64,000 bases of DNA from Vibrio marisflavi CECT 7928 (GCF_921294215.1 NZ_CAKLDM010000002.1:1240001-1304000); one strand, 5' to 3'. Shown: positions 29,088-38,015, counted from the stretch's first letter. The notes: generated from the letters alone by a model not told the origin. Translations and numbers: made by a program.

Positions 29088-29848
29088 AAGTAACCTTGCG
29101 TTATTTATTACTACTTTGTATGTCTATTGTTTCTTTTTCGACTTTTTCTAAACAACTAACTACTAGTATCGACATCGTCATTAATGGTACGAGAGCTTTC
29201 ACAGTCAAATACCCAAGCCACCCTAGACTAGACAAAGTCGTCATCGATGCTTTAGAGAAAAGCCATTTTGGTATTGAAGACATTAACTGGCTTTCTTCTG
29301 GGCTTTATGAGCAAAGTATTCCTGTTAAAAACGCTTCACAAGCAATACACAAACTTCTCCGATCAGCTGAAGGGAAAATGAATACCCAATGGAAAACATT
29401 AGATGAAAAGCTCCAGTCTATGCAGTTTTCTGATAGATACTCTGCTTCAATAGACCCTGACTTTACACGACTATCGATTGAGAACAATCCTCGCTTATTT
29501 GGTCATTACTCGCTCACATTAAATACAGTTCCCAGTCAAGTCACCATTTTGGGCAACGTGATTAAGCCAGGAGCATTGCCATGGGCCCCTAGAAAACCCA
29601 TTCAACAATACCTAGAACAAGCTCAGCTTATAAATCCTGCTATTGGGAACATATGGGTAATTCAACCTGATGGAAAGATCTACCACCCTCCAGTCGGATA
29701 TTGGAATTCAAAACCTTTTAATATTGCTCCCGGTGCCATTCTTTATATCCCGTTAGAAAATGCTGACTCAACAACAGCACAAAATCCTGAAGGCAAGAGC
29801 CTGAATAACATGATAGTAGAACTTTTAAGTAGTAATGTTTTCTCATGA
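29084..29848 (+). CDS. yjbG: YjbG/GfcC-family periplasmic capsule biosynthesis protein
   Basis: 254 residues with an N-terminal signal peptide ending near STFS (about 20). The C-terminal half carries the GfcC layout: LNTVPSQVTILGNVIKPGALPW, then YLEQAQL and VIQPDGKIYHPPVGYWN, and the final IAPGAILYIPL. GfcC has SLBB-like beta-grasp domains resembling parts of Wza and is thought to touch the export channel. Start ATG overlaps the yjbF stop and its own stop overlaps the yjbH start, so the three are co-translated. Confidence 0.9.
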   Translation: MKVTLRYLLLLCMSIVSFSTFSKQLTTSIDIVINGTRAFTVKYPSHPRLDKVVIDALEKSHFGIEDINWLSSGLYEQSIPVKNASQAIHKLLRSAEGKMNTQWKTLDEKLQSMQFSDRYSASIDPDFTRLSIENNPRLFGHYSLTLNTVPSQVTILGNVIKPGALPWAPRKPIQQYLEQAQLINPAIGNIWVIQPDGKIYHPPVGYWNSKPFNIAPGAILYIPLENADSTTAQNPEGKSLNNMIVELLSSNVFS

Positions 29849-32037
29849 TGATAAAAACAGATTTCAAAACAAAGCTGACAAGAATAGTATTTTATTCCAC
29901 CACATGCCTTCTTTCTGCCAATATCGCAGCCGATGAGTTCAGTCATCCAGTGATGACCTATTCGCAATCAGATTTTGGTGGCGTGGGCCTATTGCAAATG
30001 CCGACTGCCCGAATGAAACCAGAAGGAGAGTTTACTTTTGGTACAACATATAACAGCGAATATACACATTACACAGGGTCCCTTCAGCTATTTTCATGGC
30101 TAGAGTCCACTATCCGATATACCCAAGTTCACGATGTTCTTTATAGTAGTGACTCAAACTTTAGCGGTGATACAGACTATACCGACAAGTCAATTGACGT
30201 CAAATTAGGCCTGTTGAGCGAGAGTTATTGGCTACCCGAGTTATCTGTTGGAGCGCAAGACATCGGAGGCACTGGTTTATTTGATGGAGAATATGTTGTA
30301 GCCAATAAACGCTATAAAAATCTCGACTTTACCCTAGGGGTCGGTTGGGGCTACATCGGTAACAGCGCAAATCTTTCCGGCTCGAAATCCAACTCCAGTG
30401 ATTGTGGCCGTAACACTAGTTATTCTGGAGACACTGGGACTGTAGATCTAAACCGTATGTTCACTGGATGTAGTGCTTTGTTTGGCGGAGTACAATACCA
30501 AACAGCCTACCAACCTCTTCAATTGAAACTAGAGTACGATGGCAACGACTATCAAAGTGACTTTCCGGTTACTAGTGGTAGTACCGATATGCCTTCATCT
30601 ACACCGTGGAATTTTGGGCTAGTTTATTCACCAACAGATTGGGCAGTCTTGAGGGTTAGCTACGAGCGAGGCAATACACTTACCGCAGGTATTTCTCTTA
30701 AAACAAATCTTTCGACGCTTAAGCCAACTTGGGTTGATACACCTTCTCCAAATTACAAACCACAGCCAGCCAAAACGGAGCTTACAACCAGTGAATGGAA
30801 AAAGCTGAATAAAGACATTCAAGCAATTGCAGGCTACGAACAAACGACCTTGTATCAATCTGAGGCAGCAATAACACTAAAAGGCAAACCAACTAAGTAT
30901 AGAAACTTAGATGAAGCCCACCAACGCGCATCTTACCTTATCGCAGACACAGGCCTAGAATCCGATAAGATAAACATCATAGACTCAAATGAACACTTGC
31001 CTTTGACCGAAACGACCATCCACACCGCTGCATTAAAGCGTGTCGCAGAGAACGACTACCCTGATTCAAAGTTTCAAGATTCAAGTGCAACTGCTAATCC
31101 TCAGCCGATTTTAGGAGAAGTCAAAACCCATTCTAACGATGACTGGAGTTTTGGCGTTGCTCCTGTATTGCAGCAGTCATTTGGTGGTTCAGAAGATTTC
31201 TACCTCTACGCAATTGGCGTTAACGCCAACTCAACCTATAACCTGACCAACAATTGGAAAATATCGAACACAATCTACGGTAACATATTGGATAATTACG
31301 ATAAGTTTAACTACACAGTTCCACCTGATGGTACTGACCTCAAGCGCGTTCGTACTTTATCTCGCCAATATTATGACAAAACGATAAGGATCGATAACTT
31401 ACAGCTGACCTACTTTAGCCACTACGGAAACTCTATCTATAGTCAAATATATACTGGTTATTTAGAGACCATGTTTGCCGGAACGGGCACAGAATGGCTC
31501 TATAGGCCAATAGACAGCAATTGGGCACTAGGTAGTGATATCAATTATGTTATCCAACGTGATCCTGACACAGTGCTAGGGCTTTTCTCACAAGAGAGGC
31601 ACTATGATGCGCAGACAGGGCGATACTACAATGTACAGACTGGTGTTGCTACAGGGCATGCTACCATGTATTGGGAGCCAAAGTTCTGGCAAGCTATCGA
31701 CAATACTTTGGTGAAATTTAGTGCTGGTCGTTACCTTTCTGGGGATGTCGGCGTAACGTTAGATTTTTCAAAACAGTTTGATAGTGGAATCATTGCGGGA
31801 GCCTTTGTTACCAAAACAAACCTGTCTGCCGATGAATACGGTGAAGGTAGTTATACAAAAGGTTTCTATATTTCAATACCGCTAGATTTACTCACTGTGC
31901 GGCCTAGTCGTGAGCGTGCAAATATATCTTGGTTACCATTACAAAGAGATGGTGGCCAGATGTTAAACAAGAAATATGACCTCTATTCCATCACAGACAT
32001 GCGCTCCCCTTGGTATACTCGAACTATCAAAGAGTAA
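29845..32037 (+). CDS. yjbH: YjbH/GfcD-family outer-membrane beta-barrel protein
   Basis: 730 residues, close to E. coli YjbH in its N-terminal third: QSDFGGVGLLQMPTARM, LFSWLESTIRYT, ESYWLPELSVGAQDIGGTGL. Long stretches of alternating hydrophobic residues and a final KYDLYSITDMRSPWYTRTIKE suggest two beta-barrel domains, as predicted for GfcD/YjbH. It is likely the outer-membrane partner of YjbF and YjbG in polysaccharide secretion. Two adjacent ATG codons open the gene. A terminator follows. Confidence 0.93.
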   Translation: MMIKTDFKTKLTRIVFYSTTCLLSANIAADEFSHPVMTYSQSDFGGVGLLQMPTARMKPEGEFTFGTTYNSEYTHYTGSLQLFSWLESTIRYTQVHDVLYSSDSNFSGDTDYTDKSIDVKLGLLSESYWLPELSVGAQDIGGTGLFDGEYVVANKRYKNLDFTLGVGWGYIGNSANLSGSKSNSSDCGRNTSYSGDTGTVDLNRMFTGCSALFGGVQYQTAYQPLQLKLEYDGNDYQSDFPVTSGSTDMPSSTPWNFGLVYSPTDWAVLRVSYERGNTLTAGISLKTNLSTLKPTWVDTPSPNYKPQPAKTELTTSEWKKLNKDIQAIAGYEQTTLYQSEAAITLKGKPTKYRNLDEAHQRASYLIADTGLESDKINIIDSNEHLPLTETTIHTAALKRVAENDYPDSKFQDSSATANPQPILGEVKTHSNDDWSFGVAPVLQQSFGGSEDFYLYAIGVNANSTYNLTNNWKISNTIYGNILDNYDKFNYTVPPDGTDLKRVRTLSRQYYDKTIRIDNLQLTYFSHYGNSIYSQIYTGYLETMFAGTGTEWLYRPIDSNWALGSDINYVIQRDPDTVLGLFSQERHYDAQTGRYYNVQTGVATGHATMYWEPKFWQAIDNTLVKFSAGRYLSGDVGVTLDFSKQFDSGIIAGAFVTKTNLSADEYGEGSYTKGFYISIPLDLLTVRPSRERANISWLPLQRDGGQMLNKKYDLYSITDMRSPWYTRTIKE

Positions 32038-32066
32038 GTGAATTATAAGCACTCACTTTCTGAAGC

Positions 32067-32101
32067 TAGGGCACAGTTGATACTGCTGCCCTATTTTTTT
32101 T
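32067..32101 (+). terminator. Rho-independent terminator of yjbEFGH
   Basis: Stem TAGGGCA-CAGT / ACTG-c-TGCCCTA with one bulged C and a 4-base loop, followed by eight T, 30 bases after the yjbH stop. Confidence 0.85.
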
Positions 32102-32279
32102 GCATATAACTCAACACACATGCTCACACATCTGAGCTTTTGCAATAAAAATATGATCATCTAATCTCACCCAGCAGTGCAGGTCGCTCATTGTCGTCTA
32201 ATATAAAATAAGAATTTACGTAAACTCTCTTCGCTGCTAACCAGTTAACAAGGCCCTTTGATGCGGCTGAGGGCTTTCT

Positions 32280-32921
32280 ATGTACTCGTTCAAAATAATA
32301 CTAACACTGTCAGCAATATTTCTTCTAAATGGCTGTGCCAGCAGCAATGGCAAAACGTTGCAAGCTGACAACCACCCAACCGTAGACTATGAATTCATTG
32401 GTGTACCAGTACTTTTCTTCGGCAATGGTACGAGCGTCCCCCTATCAAAAGATCTGAGTATCACCGCAGCCCATGTAGCAAAATTAGGTTACGACAAAGT
32501 TGTTGCCTACCACCCCGCTTGCGACATCGCAATAATTACTACTGATAACACTCCTTTAGAGATTCCTTTTGCTGGTGAAGTGTTTTCTGGAGAGAAGGTG
32601 ACGACATTTGGCATGGACATATTTGGAGATGTGCTTACCAGCCAAGGAATATATCATCGAGATTTAAATTTTATTAACGACAGGGACTACACTAGCTGCC
32701 CTGCGAGTATTATGGATGCGCCGATTCAGGCTGGGATGAGCGGCGGTGGTGTATACAACACTAAAAACCAGCTTGTGGGAATAATTACAGCCATCGCAAG
32801 CAAAAAAGACACGCATTTACTAAATGGCGAACCGCTGAATATAGAGCGACTCAGCATTTTTGTTTCTATGCTCTACTTAAAACCTTGGATTGACACCACA
32901 ATACAAAGTTACTACAAATGA
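32280..32921 (+). CDS. Trypsin-like serine protease lipoprotein
   Basis: 213 residues. Lipobox LLNGC (Cys19) marks an outer-membrane or inner-membrane lipoprotein. A chymotrypsin-fold triad can be read: His65 in SITAAHVA, Asp82 in HPACDIAII, and Ser154 in AGMSGGGVYN, where the usual GNSGG is GMSGG. Cys81 and Cys140 could form a disulfide. It is short, near the minimal size for the fold, and has no PDZ domain, so it is not a DegP/DegQ type. ATG with GAGGG upstream. It has its own position after the yjbH terminator; a role in processing polysaccharide-export proteins is possible but unproven. Confidence 0.8.
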   Translation: MYSFKIILTLSAIFLLNGCASSNGKTLQADNHPTVDYEFIGVPVLFFGNGTSVPLSKDLSITAAHVAKLGYDKVVAYHPACDIAIITTDNTPLEIPFAGEVFSGEKVTTFGMDIFGDVLTSQGIYHRDLNFINDRDYTSCPASIMDAPIQAGMSGGGVYNTKNQLVGIITAIASKKDTHLLNGEPLNIERLSIFVSMLYLKPWIDTTIQSYYK

Positions 32922-32962
32922 TTTGGAACTACACAAACAAAGAAAGTCGCACCTTTGGTTGC

Positions 32963-33136
32963 TTAAGCGTCACCTTCAGAAACAATGCACGTATCTTCAG
33001 TTTGTGCTTGCTCTAATGCCATTTTCTCTCGCTCGGCTTTGGAGATATATTTGGGCTTATTGCTTTTATGTAACTTAGCATTCTTCTTTTTTTGTTTGCT
33101 CTTAAGGATCTGGTTGATCTTCTTTTTTCTATTCAT
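32963..33136 (-). CDS. DUF2986-family small basic protein
   Basis: 57 residues, starting MNRKKKINQILKSKQKKKNA and continuing with KLHKSNKPKYISKAEREKMA. This Lys-rich pattern is typical of the DUF2986 family common in Vibrio and Shewanella; the function is unknown. I use the ATG at 33136, because the 23 codons before it in the open frame do not fit the family. Convergent with the protease gene, with only 41 bases between stops and no clear terminator. Confidence 0.78.
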   Translation of the reverse strand: MNRKKKINQILKSKQKKKNAKLHKSNKPKYISKAEREKMALEQAQTEDTCIVSEGDA

Positions 33137-33239
33137 ATTGATTGCTCCACACATCATCAATAAACAATGGCCACGGAGCATATAGCGTTTTATTAGAAAG
33201 CGCAAATCAAGCCGCTTAGCTAATTTTAAGTCTACTTGG

Positions 33240-34649
33240 TTACAACTTGCTCATGCTGAGCTTTGGACTTGTTTTGAAAAGTGCAACGCCAAGATAAGCA
33301 AACACTATCGCCAGAAGTGGGTTAATCCAGTTTAACAGTGCCCAAGGTGCATAATCGAAGACATTAACTCCTAAAGCAGAAGCAAAGAAAGCGCCTCCAG
33401 TTGTCCACGGAATCAATGCCGTCGTCAACGTTGCCCCTTCTTCTAAAGAACGCGACATTACAGAGCGATCGATATTATGCTCATCATAAGTATCACCAAA
33501 CAACTGACCTCCTAAGACTATTGACATGTATGCTTCGCCCATACTCATATTACCGACGAAGCACGAAATGATAGTAGCAACTACAAGGCTAGCACCGCGT
33601 TTTACACTACGAAGAATCCGCGTAATTATTACGTGTAAGAAACCGAAATTACTCAGTATTCCACCAAGCGCTAGAGCCATTAAAGCCAATGAAAGCGTCC
33701 ACATCATTGAAGATATGCCACCGCGACTAAATAGAGAATTTAAAGATTCCACACCCGTTTTGAATGTTCCACCATCGTATAAAGCACTCAAAACAGCCGT
33801 AACATGAGCTCCTTGCAAAGTGATCGCTACAATCACCGCCACTATTGCTGTACAAAACATCGAAACTTCAGCACTCACTTTCTTAAAGCTCAATACCAGC
33901 ATCACAACAAGAGGTAGCAAACAAAGAGGGTTAATAGTAAAGGTGCGGCTAATTCCCAACAGCATGGTCTGTAGCTCTTGAGCAGGTAATACTACTTGGG
34001 CGTATTTTTGTCCAACAATTGCAAATATAGTGAAGGAAATAATGTAACTAGGACCAGACGTATAAAGCATGCTCTTAATATGCTTATATAAATCCGTATT
34101 TGACGCCATTGCAGCCAAGTTCGTTGTATCAGAGACCGGAGACATTTTGTCACCAAAACATGCTCCAGACACTACCGCACCAGCAACCATTGGCGATGGA
34201 ATACCAATCAGATTGCCAATTCCCATAAGCACCACACCTGCTGTCCCCACTGTGCCCCAACTAGTACCTGTAGCAAGTGACATAAAGGTGCAAAGCAGCA
34301 TACTGGCAGGAAGGAAAATACTAGGAGAAATAATCTCGATACCATAATAAATAAGAGCGCCAACCGTGCCACTTTGTATCAACGAAGCAATGAGAACACC
34401 AATCAATATAAAGATGTAAATAGCTGGCAATGCTCCGCTAATACCGCTGTTCATTGCTTCACGAATTGACTTGAATCCATTTTCACTTAACTTCCAAGCG
34501 CTGAGGCCTGCAATCAGTAGGCAAATTAACAATAAACTATGCAGGCTTGTGTGGAGATAAAACACCCCGATACCAATAACAGCAACAATGGAAACAAAGG
34601 TGAAGAGAGACTGCTGAAAGCTCGGGTTTGGTCTAGAATTACTTTTCAC
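33240..34649 (-). CDS. nhaC: NhaC-family Na+/H+ antiporter
   Basis: 469-residue inner-membrane protein with about 11-12 helices. The family blocks LATGTSWGTVGTAGVVLMGIG, GDKMSPVSDTTNLA and MSMGEAYMSIVLGGQ are clear; the SPVSDTTN loop is the NhaC signature. It would extrude Na+ in exchange for protons, fitting a marine host; some relatives exchange malate/lactate or amino-acid derivatives instead. The start is GTG at 34649; the ribosome-binding site is weak. It stands alone between DUF2986 and the tRNA gene. Confidence 0.92.
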   Translation of the reverse strand: MKSNSRPNPSFQQSLFTFVSIVAVIGIGVFYLHTSLHSLLLICLLIAGLSAWKLSENGFKSIREAMNSGISGALPAIYIFILIGVLIASLIQSGTVGALIYYGIEIISPSIFLPASMLLCTFMSLATGTSWGTVGTAGVVLMGIGNLIGIPSPMVAGAVVSGACFGDKMSPVSDTTNLAAMASNTDLYKHIKSMLYTSGPSYIISFTIFAIVGQKYAQVVLPAQELQTMLLGISRTFTINPLCLLPLVVMLVLSFKKVSAEVSMFCTAIVAVIVAITLQGAHVTAVLSALYDGGTFKTGVESLNSLFSRGGISSMMWTLSLALMALALGGILSNFGFLHVIITRILRSVKRGASLVVATIISCFVGNMSMGEAYMSIVLGGQLFGDTYDEHNIDRSVMSRSLEEGATLTTALIPWTTGGAFFASALGVNVFDYAPWALLNWINPLLAIVFAYLGVALFKTSPKLSMSKL

Positions 34650-34897
34650 AACTTGCCTATATTCTTTTTAAATCATTACTTTATCTGGTTACTGAACGTA
34701 ACTTATCAGCTATAACACCTTCTATCCATACTAACTTCATAATGAGGCTGATGGATCACGGAGTTTCAAGATAAAGCTTAAATTATCGTCGGTACTTCTC
34801 AGTAAAATACCGAGATACGAATTGAATTGAGTACATTGAGCTTCCCAAAAAGATTTAATTAGGGGAAACAAAGAATATTTAAAAGGACTCCAGATAC

Positions 34898-34928
34898 AAC
34901 AAAGCCAAGCTAAATGCTTGGCTTTGTT
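34898..34928 (-). terminator. Terminator-like hairpin downstream of tRNA-Val
   Basis: Perfect 13-bp stem AACAAAGCCAAGC / GCTTGGCTTTGTT with a 5-base loop, 9 bases past the tRNA 3' end on the minus strand. The T-tract on that side is short, but A/T ends of the stem supply it partly. Confidence 0.75.
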
Positions 34929-34936
34929 GTCAAATT

Positions 34937-35013
34937 TGGTGGGTCCGGGCGAACTCGAATCGCCGACCCCCGCCATGTCAAGGCGATACTCTAACCAACT
35001 GAGCTACGGACCC
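34937..35013 (-). tRNA. tRNA-Val (anticodon GAC)
   Basis: 77-nt cloverleaf. Acceptor GGGTCCG / CGGACCC, D arm GCTC...GAGT, anticodon stem TCGCC / GGCGG with loop TTGACAT giving anticodon GAC, T arm GGCGA-TTCGAGT-TCGCC, and an encoded CCA end. Anticodon GAC reads GUC/GUU, so valine. It lies 30 bases downstream of the lafU stop on the same strand; its promoter must lie inside lafU or it is co-transcribed. Confidence 0.95.
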
Positions 35014-35043
35014 AAATTTTTGTTCTTTTGCATAAGTATGCAC

Positions 35044-35985
35044 TTACAATAGTGCTTTACGTTTCAAGACTGCCACATCAGTTACTGGCTGGTTTTCAGA
35101 GGCGTACTGTTCCGCTTTTTTGAAAGACTTAGGCTGCTGAGAGACCAGATTTGGCGCACTAAACATGCTCATCATTGTCTGACTGGCAGATTTGGTTAGT
35201 ACTAAAATATCAACTCTACGATTAGTACCGCTACTCGGATCGTTCGGGTCAGCTAAATCTTTGTCCGACATCCCCACAACTTGCAAAACTTGCTTGTTAG
35301 GTAAACCGTTAAACTCCAACGTACGAAGTGCAGACAATGCCCGCTCAGTGGAGAGGTGCCAATTGTTCCCCTTTTCTGGTAAAAAGTGCATCGAATCTGT
35401 ATGACCAGAAATTACCAATTTATTCGGCACTGATGCCAAAATTGGAGCCAGTTTTAAAAGAAGGTCTACGAAATAAGGCGTAAGTTGAGCACTCCCCTTT
35501 TTGAACATCACGTGATTCTGGCTATTTGTAAGCTCGATCTTTAACCCTTCAGGTACAACTTGCAAAAACATGTTCTTACCAAAGTTATGTTTATGCATAA
35601 TTTTTTGCAGCTGGGAAGAAAGAATTTGTACCGACCCTCCATGTGTGGGCCCATACAAGATGGGTTGCATACCTTGTACCCTATTAACCTTGGTCTCTCT
35701 TTCTCCACCATTTTGTGCTGCTGGTTCAGGGGCACCATGTAAATCTATCGGGTAGGGGCTATTAGGGTGTTTGAAAACAGCAACCTGGTGAAAATAGTTG
35801 GCTATACTCACTAACTGCTGGGGAGTCGAAAAGCTCATGATCCATAACACCAAAAACAGACATAACAGAGACATAGCAAAGTCAGCAAATGCAATTTTCC
35901 AAGCACCTCCATGATGACTATTGCGATTGTTGCGGCTAGCTCGCCGTACAACAATTACGCTATCATTTTTGAAGTTACTGTCCAT
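35044..35985 (-). CDS. lafU: Lateral flagellar motor protein, MotB type
   Basis: 313-residue stator protein. One N-terminal helix in HHGGAWKIAFADFAMSLL... carries the proton-binding Asp35, as in MotB; the C-terminal OmpA-like peptidoglycan-binding domain (about 150-265) has VISGHTDSMHFLP, WHLSTERALSALRTLEF and GTNRRVDILVL. With LafT it forms the proton-driven stator of the lateral flagellum. ATG start 11 bases inside the end of lafT. Last gene of the lafBCDEFSTU run. No clear terminator before the tRNA. Confidence 0.95.
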   Translation of the reverse strand: MDSNFKNDSVIVVRRASRNNRNSHHGGAWKIAFADFAMSLLCLFLVLWIMSFSTPQQLVSIANYFHQVAVFKHPNSPYPIDLHGAPEPAAQNGGERETKVNRVQGMQPILYGPTHGGSVQILSSQLQKIMHKHNFGKNMFLQVVPEGLKIELTNSQNHVMFKKGSAQLTPYFVDLLLKLAPILASVPNKLVISGHTDSMHFLPEKGNNWHLSTERALSALRTLEFNGLPNKQVLQVVGMSDKDLADPNDPSSGTNRRVDILVLTKSASQTMMSMFSAPNLVSQQPKSFKKAEQYASENQPVTDVAVLKRKALL

Positions 35986-36826
35986 TCAACTCGTTCTCCA
36001 TATCAATGAAGCTGGGTTTGAGTTCGCTATATAAGGAGCGCCGGCCAGCATCAACCGCCAACATAGGTGGCTTACCAGAGTTGAAGGCAACGAGCGCACT
36101 TTTAATCACATCTAGTGCCATCACCTCTTTGCAAATCTCATTCTCTATCGCTCTCGCTAGTGGCGATGCAAAACCATAGCTAAGGAAGATACCAAGAAAG
36201 GTGCCCGTTAGTGCCGACGCTACATGAATACCGATTTGCACCAAGCTCCCATCGATACTACCCATAGTGACAATAATCCCCATCACTGCAGCCAATATAC
36301 CAAAGCCAGGAAGCGCATCAGCCAGGTTTAACAGTGCATCAGGTGTGCGATTTAAGTCTTGATGAATGCCTTCAATCTCTTCTTCCAACATCGTGGCCAT
36401 CTCATGAGGCGGGATTTTTTGAATCATCATCAATCGCAATGTATCACTGATCAAGTGGATTAAGCGTGGTTGACTGATAACCAGAGGATAGTCGCGAAAT
36501 AGTATACTACCTTCTGGCTTATCAATATCATCCTCCATTCCCTTTAACCCTTTTGAACTCGCTGCGTTAAAAAGATGAAAAAGAAGTTGCAGTAACTGCT
36601 GATAAAACTCCGGGCTATATTGGCTACCATGAAACAGTCTTTGTATAAATTGCCCAATACCTTTGAATACAGCGAAAGGTTGTGAAATTGCTAAAAAACC
36701 AATTGCTGCGCCACCGATAATGATAAATTCTGACGGTTGATACAGAGCATGTAGCGGGCCATCTTCCATATAGAATCCACCTAGTACACTTAGGAAGATG
36801 AGTAAGAAGCCAAGTAATTTAAACAT
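35975..36826 (-). CDS. lafT: Lateral flagellar motor protein, MotA type
   Basis: 283 residues, four membrane helices: two near the N terminus (LLGFLLIFLSVLGGFYMEDG, FIIIGGAAIGFLAI) and two after the cytoplasmic loop (ADALPGFGILAAVMGIIVTM and VASALTGTFLGIFLSYGF). The PGFGILAAVMGIIVTMG and GTFLGIFLSYG blocks are diagnostic of proton-type MotA. Partners with LafU. ATG start; 8 bases after lafS. Confidence 0.96.
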   Translation of the reverse strand: MFKLLGFLLIFLSVLGGFYMEDGPLHALYQPSEFIIIGGAAIGFLAISQPFAVFKGIGQFIQRLFHGSQYSPEFYQQLLQLLFHLFNAASSKGLKGMEDDIDKPEGSILFRDYPLVISQPRLIHLISDTLRLMMIQKIPPHEMATMLEEEIEGIHQDLNRTPDALLNLADALPGFGILAAVMGIIVTMGSIDGSLVQIGIHVASALTGTFLGIFLSYGFASPLARAIENEICKEVMALDVIKSALVAFNSGKPPMLAVDAGRRSLYSELKPSFIDMENELNGQ

Positions 36827-36834
36827 AGAATCCT

Positions 36835-37560
36835 CTAATTATACTCTTGCCACACTGATCGAAGCCGCAATAGCGCTTGTTTATGAAGTTGACATGCTCT
36901 TGCACGGCCTACTTCGAATATTTGCGCAATTTCACTTAAATTTAGGTCAAGGTTGTAATGGAAATGGAGCAACATCTGTTCTCTTTCCGGCAACAACTGC
37001 AACGCTTTTACTAAATTCTGTTTTTCCTGCTGGCTGCTAAGCTGCTCTATCAACGGGTCTAAACTTTCTGGCTGTTCTTGCTCGAACATTTCAGGCACAA
37101 AGCTCATCAATTGGCTGGCCTGAATATCATTCAGAATACGATGGTATTCATCGAGTGAAATCAAAAGTTCATTCGCAACTTGTTGCTCACTAGGCGGCTG
37201 ACCATCTCGGCTACTCAATTGCGCTATCGTGTCACGAATTTGCTGTACACGTTTTTGTAATGGACGTGGTCGCCAATCATTGCGCCTGAGTTCATCGATA
37301 ATTGCGCCACGTATGCGTAAGCTAGCAAAACGTTCAAATTGTTCACTTTGCAAAGTATCTATACGTGTAACAGCTTCCCACAGGCCCATTAGACCAGCTT
37401 GCTCCATATCCTCCCTTGGAATCGGTTGGCCTACTTGATTGACTACTCGGGATGTGATCCGTTTTACCAATGGCAAGTATTGATGTACTAGTTGTTCGGG
37501 TGACTTACAGCTCAGTTCACTATACGCGCTGAGCGCTTCCTGATGGACAGTGGAATACAT
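36835..37560 (-). CDS. lafS: Lateral flagellar sigma-28 factor (FliA type)
   Basis: 241-residue sigma factor. Region 2 has YLPLVKRITSRVVNQVG, DMEQAGLMGLWEAV and FASLRIRGAIIDELRRNDWRPRPL; region 4 has LPEREQMLLHFHYNLDLNLSEIAQIFEVG. This is the FliA pattern. It should transcribe late lateral genes; the promoter before lfgK fits its consensus, and LfgM (FlgM) is its expected anti-sigma factor. ATG start, 3 bases after lafF. Together with lafF before and lafT after it is in the V. parahaemolyticus laf order. Confidence 0.96.
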   Translation of the reverse strand: MYSTVHQEALSAYSELSCKSPEQLVHQYLPLVKRITSRVVNQVGQPIPREDMEQAGLMGLWEAVTRIDTLQSEQFERFASLRIRGAIIDELRRNDWRPRPLQKRVQQIRDTIAQLSSRDGQPPSEQQVANELLISLDEYHRILNDIQASQLMSFVPEMFEQEQPESLDPLIEQLSSQQEKQNLVKALQLLPEREQMLLHFHYNLDLNLSEIAQIFEVGRARACQLHKQALLRLRSVWQEYN

Positions 37561-37563
37561 GAA

Positions 37564-38013
37564 TTACTCGAGTACGTATTTGGTGATTAACAGATCACTA
37601 ATCGATTCTTGTCCAGTTTTTTGCTGCATAATGGTCCTAATTTCTTTTAGTGCGGCCAAACGAAACTTCGCCTCATTGGCACTGTTCGCAAGATATTTAA
37701 ATGGGTAGTGACTAATAAAACTAATTAAGTTACTTCGTAAAAAAGGTTGATATGCTTGAAGCTGCTTTTCTTCTCTGACGTTATGAGTGACCACGGTTAG
37801 GTCCACTTCAAAGTAGTGAATTTCACCTTGTTGCATTAAGCTAACCACTAAAGGCTTTACCTCTTGATATAGGGGTTTCGGATGCTTGTTCGCGATAACA
37901 TTAGTTTGCGTTGCTGCCTGATAAAGATATAGACCCGCAGTGCCGATAACGACTCCAACCGCTAAGGAGGCAATTAAGCCAATGAAATTTTTCTTCTGCA
38001 TAAAGTCACTCAT
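37564..38013 (-). CDS. lafF: Lateral flagellar FliL-like basal body protein
   Basis: About 149 residues with an N-terminal membrane helix (IGLIASLAVGVVIGTAGLYLY) and a periplasmic domain with VKPLVVSLMQQGEIHYFEVDLTVVT and a C-terminal RTIMQQKTGQESISDLLITKYVLE, as in FliL. It is thought to support stator function. I use ATG 38013, 2 bases past lafE, rather than a GTG three codons earlier. Sequence conservation of FliL is low, so the name relies also on position before lafS. Confidence 0.85.
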   Translation of the reverse strand: MSDFMQKKNFIGLIASLAVGVVIGTAGLYLYQAATQTNVIANKHPKPLYQEVKPLVVSLMQQGEIHYFEVDLTVVTHNVREEKQLQAYQPFLRSNLISFISHYPFKYLANSANEAKFRLAALKEIRTIMQQKTGQESISDLLITKYVLE

Positions 38014-38015
38014 AG

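Noticed and set aside
8963..32037. CRISPR array, prophage or insertion sequence
   Set aside because: No regularly spaced repeats, integrase, transposase or phage structural gene was found in the window; the locus is a conventional polysaccharide cluster.
34737..34976. 79-codon minus-strand frame over the tRNA-Val region
   Set aside because: It runs through the tRNA gene and its hairpin; no protein features.
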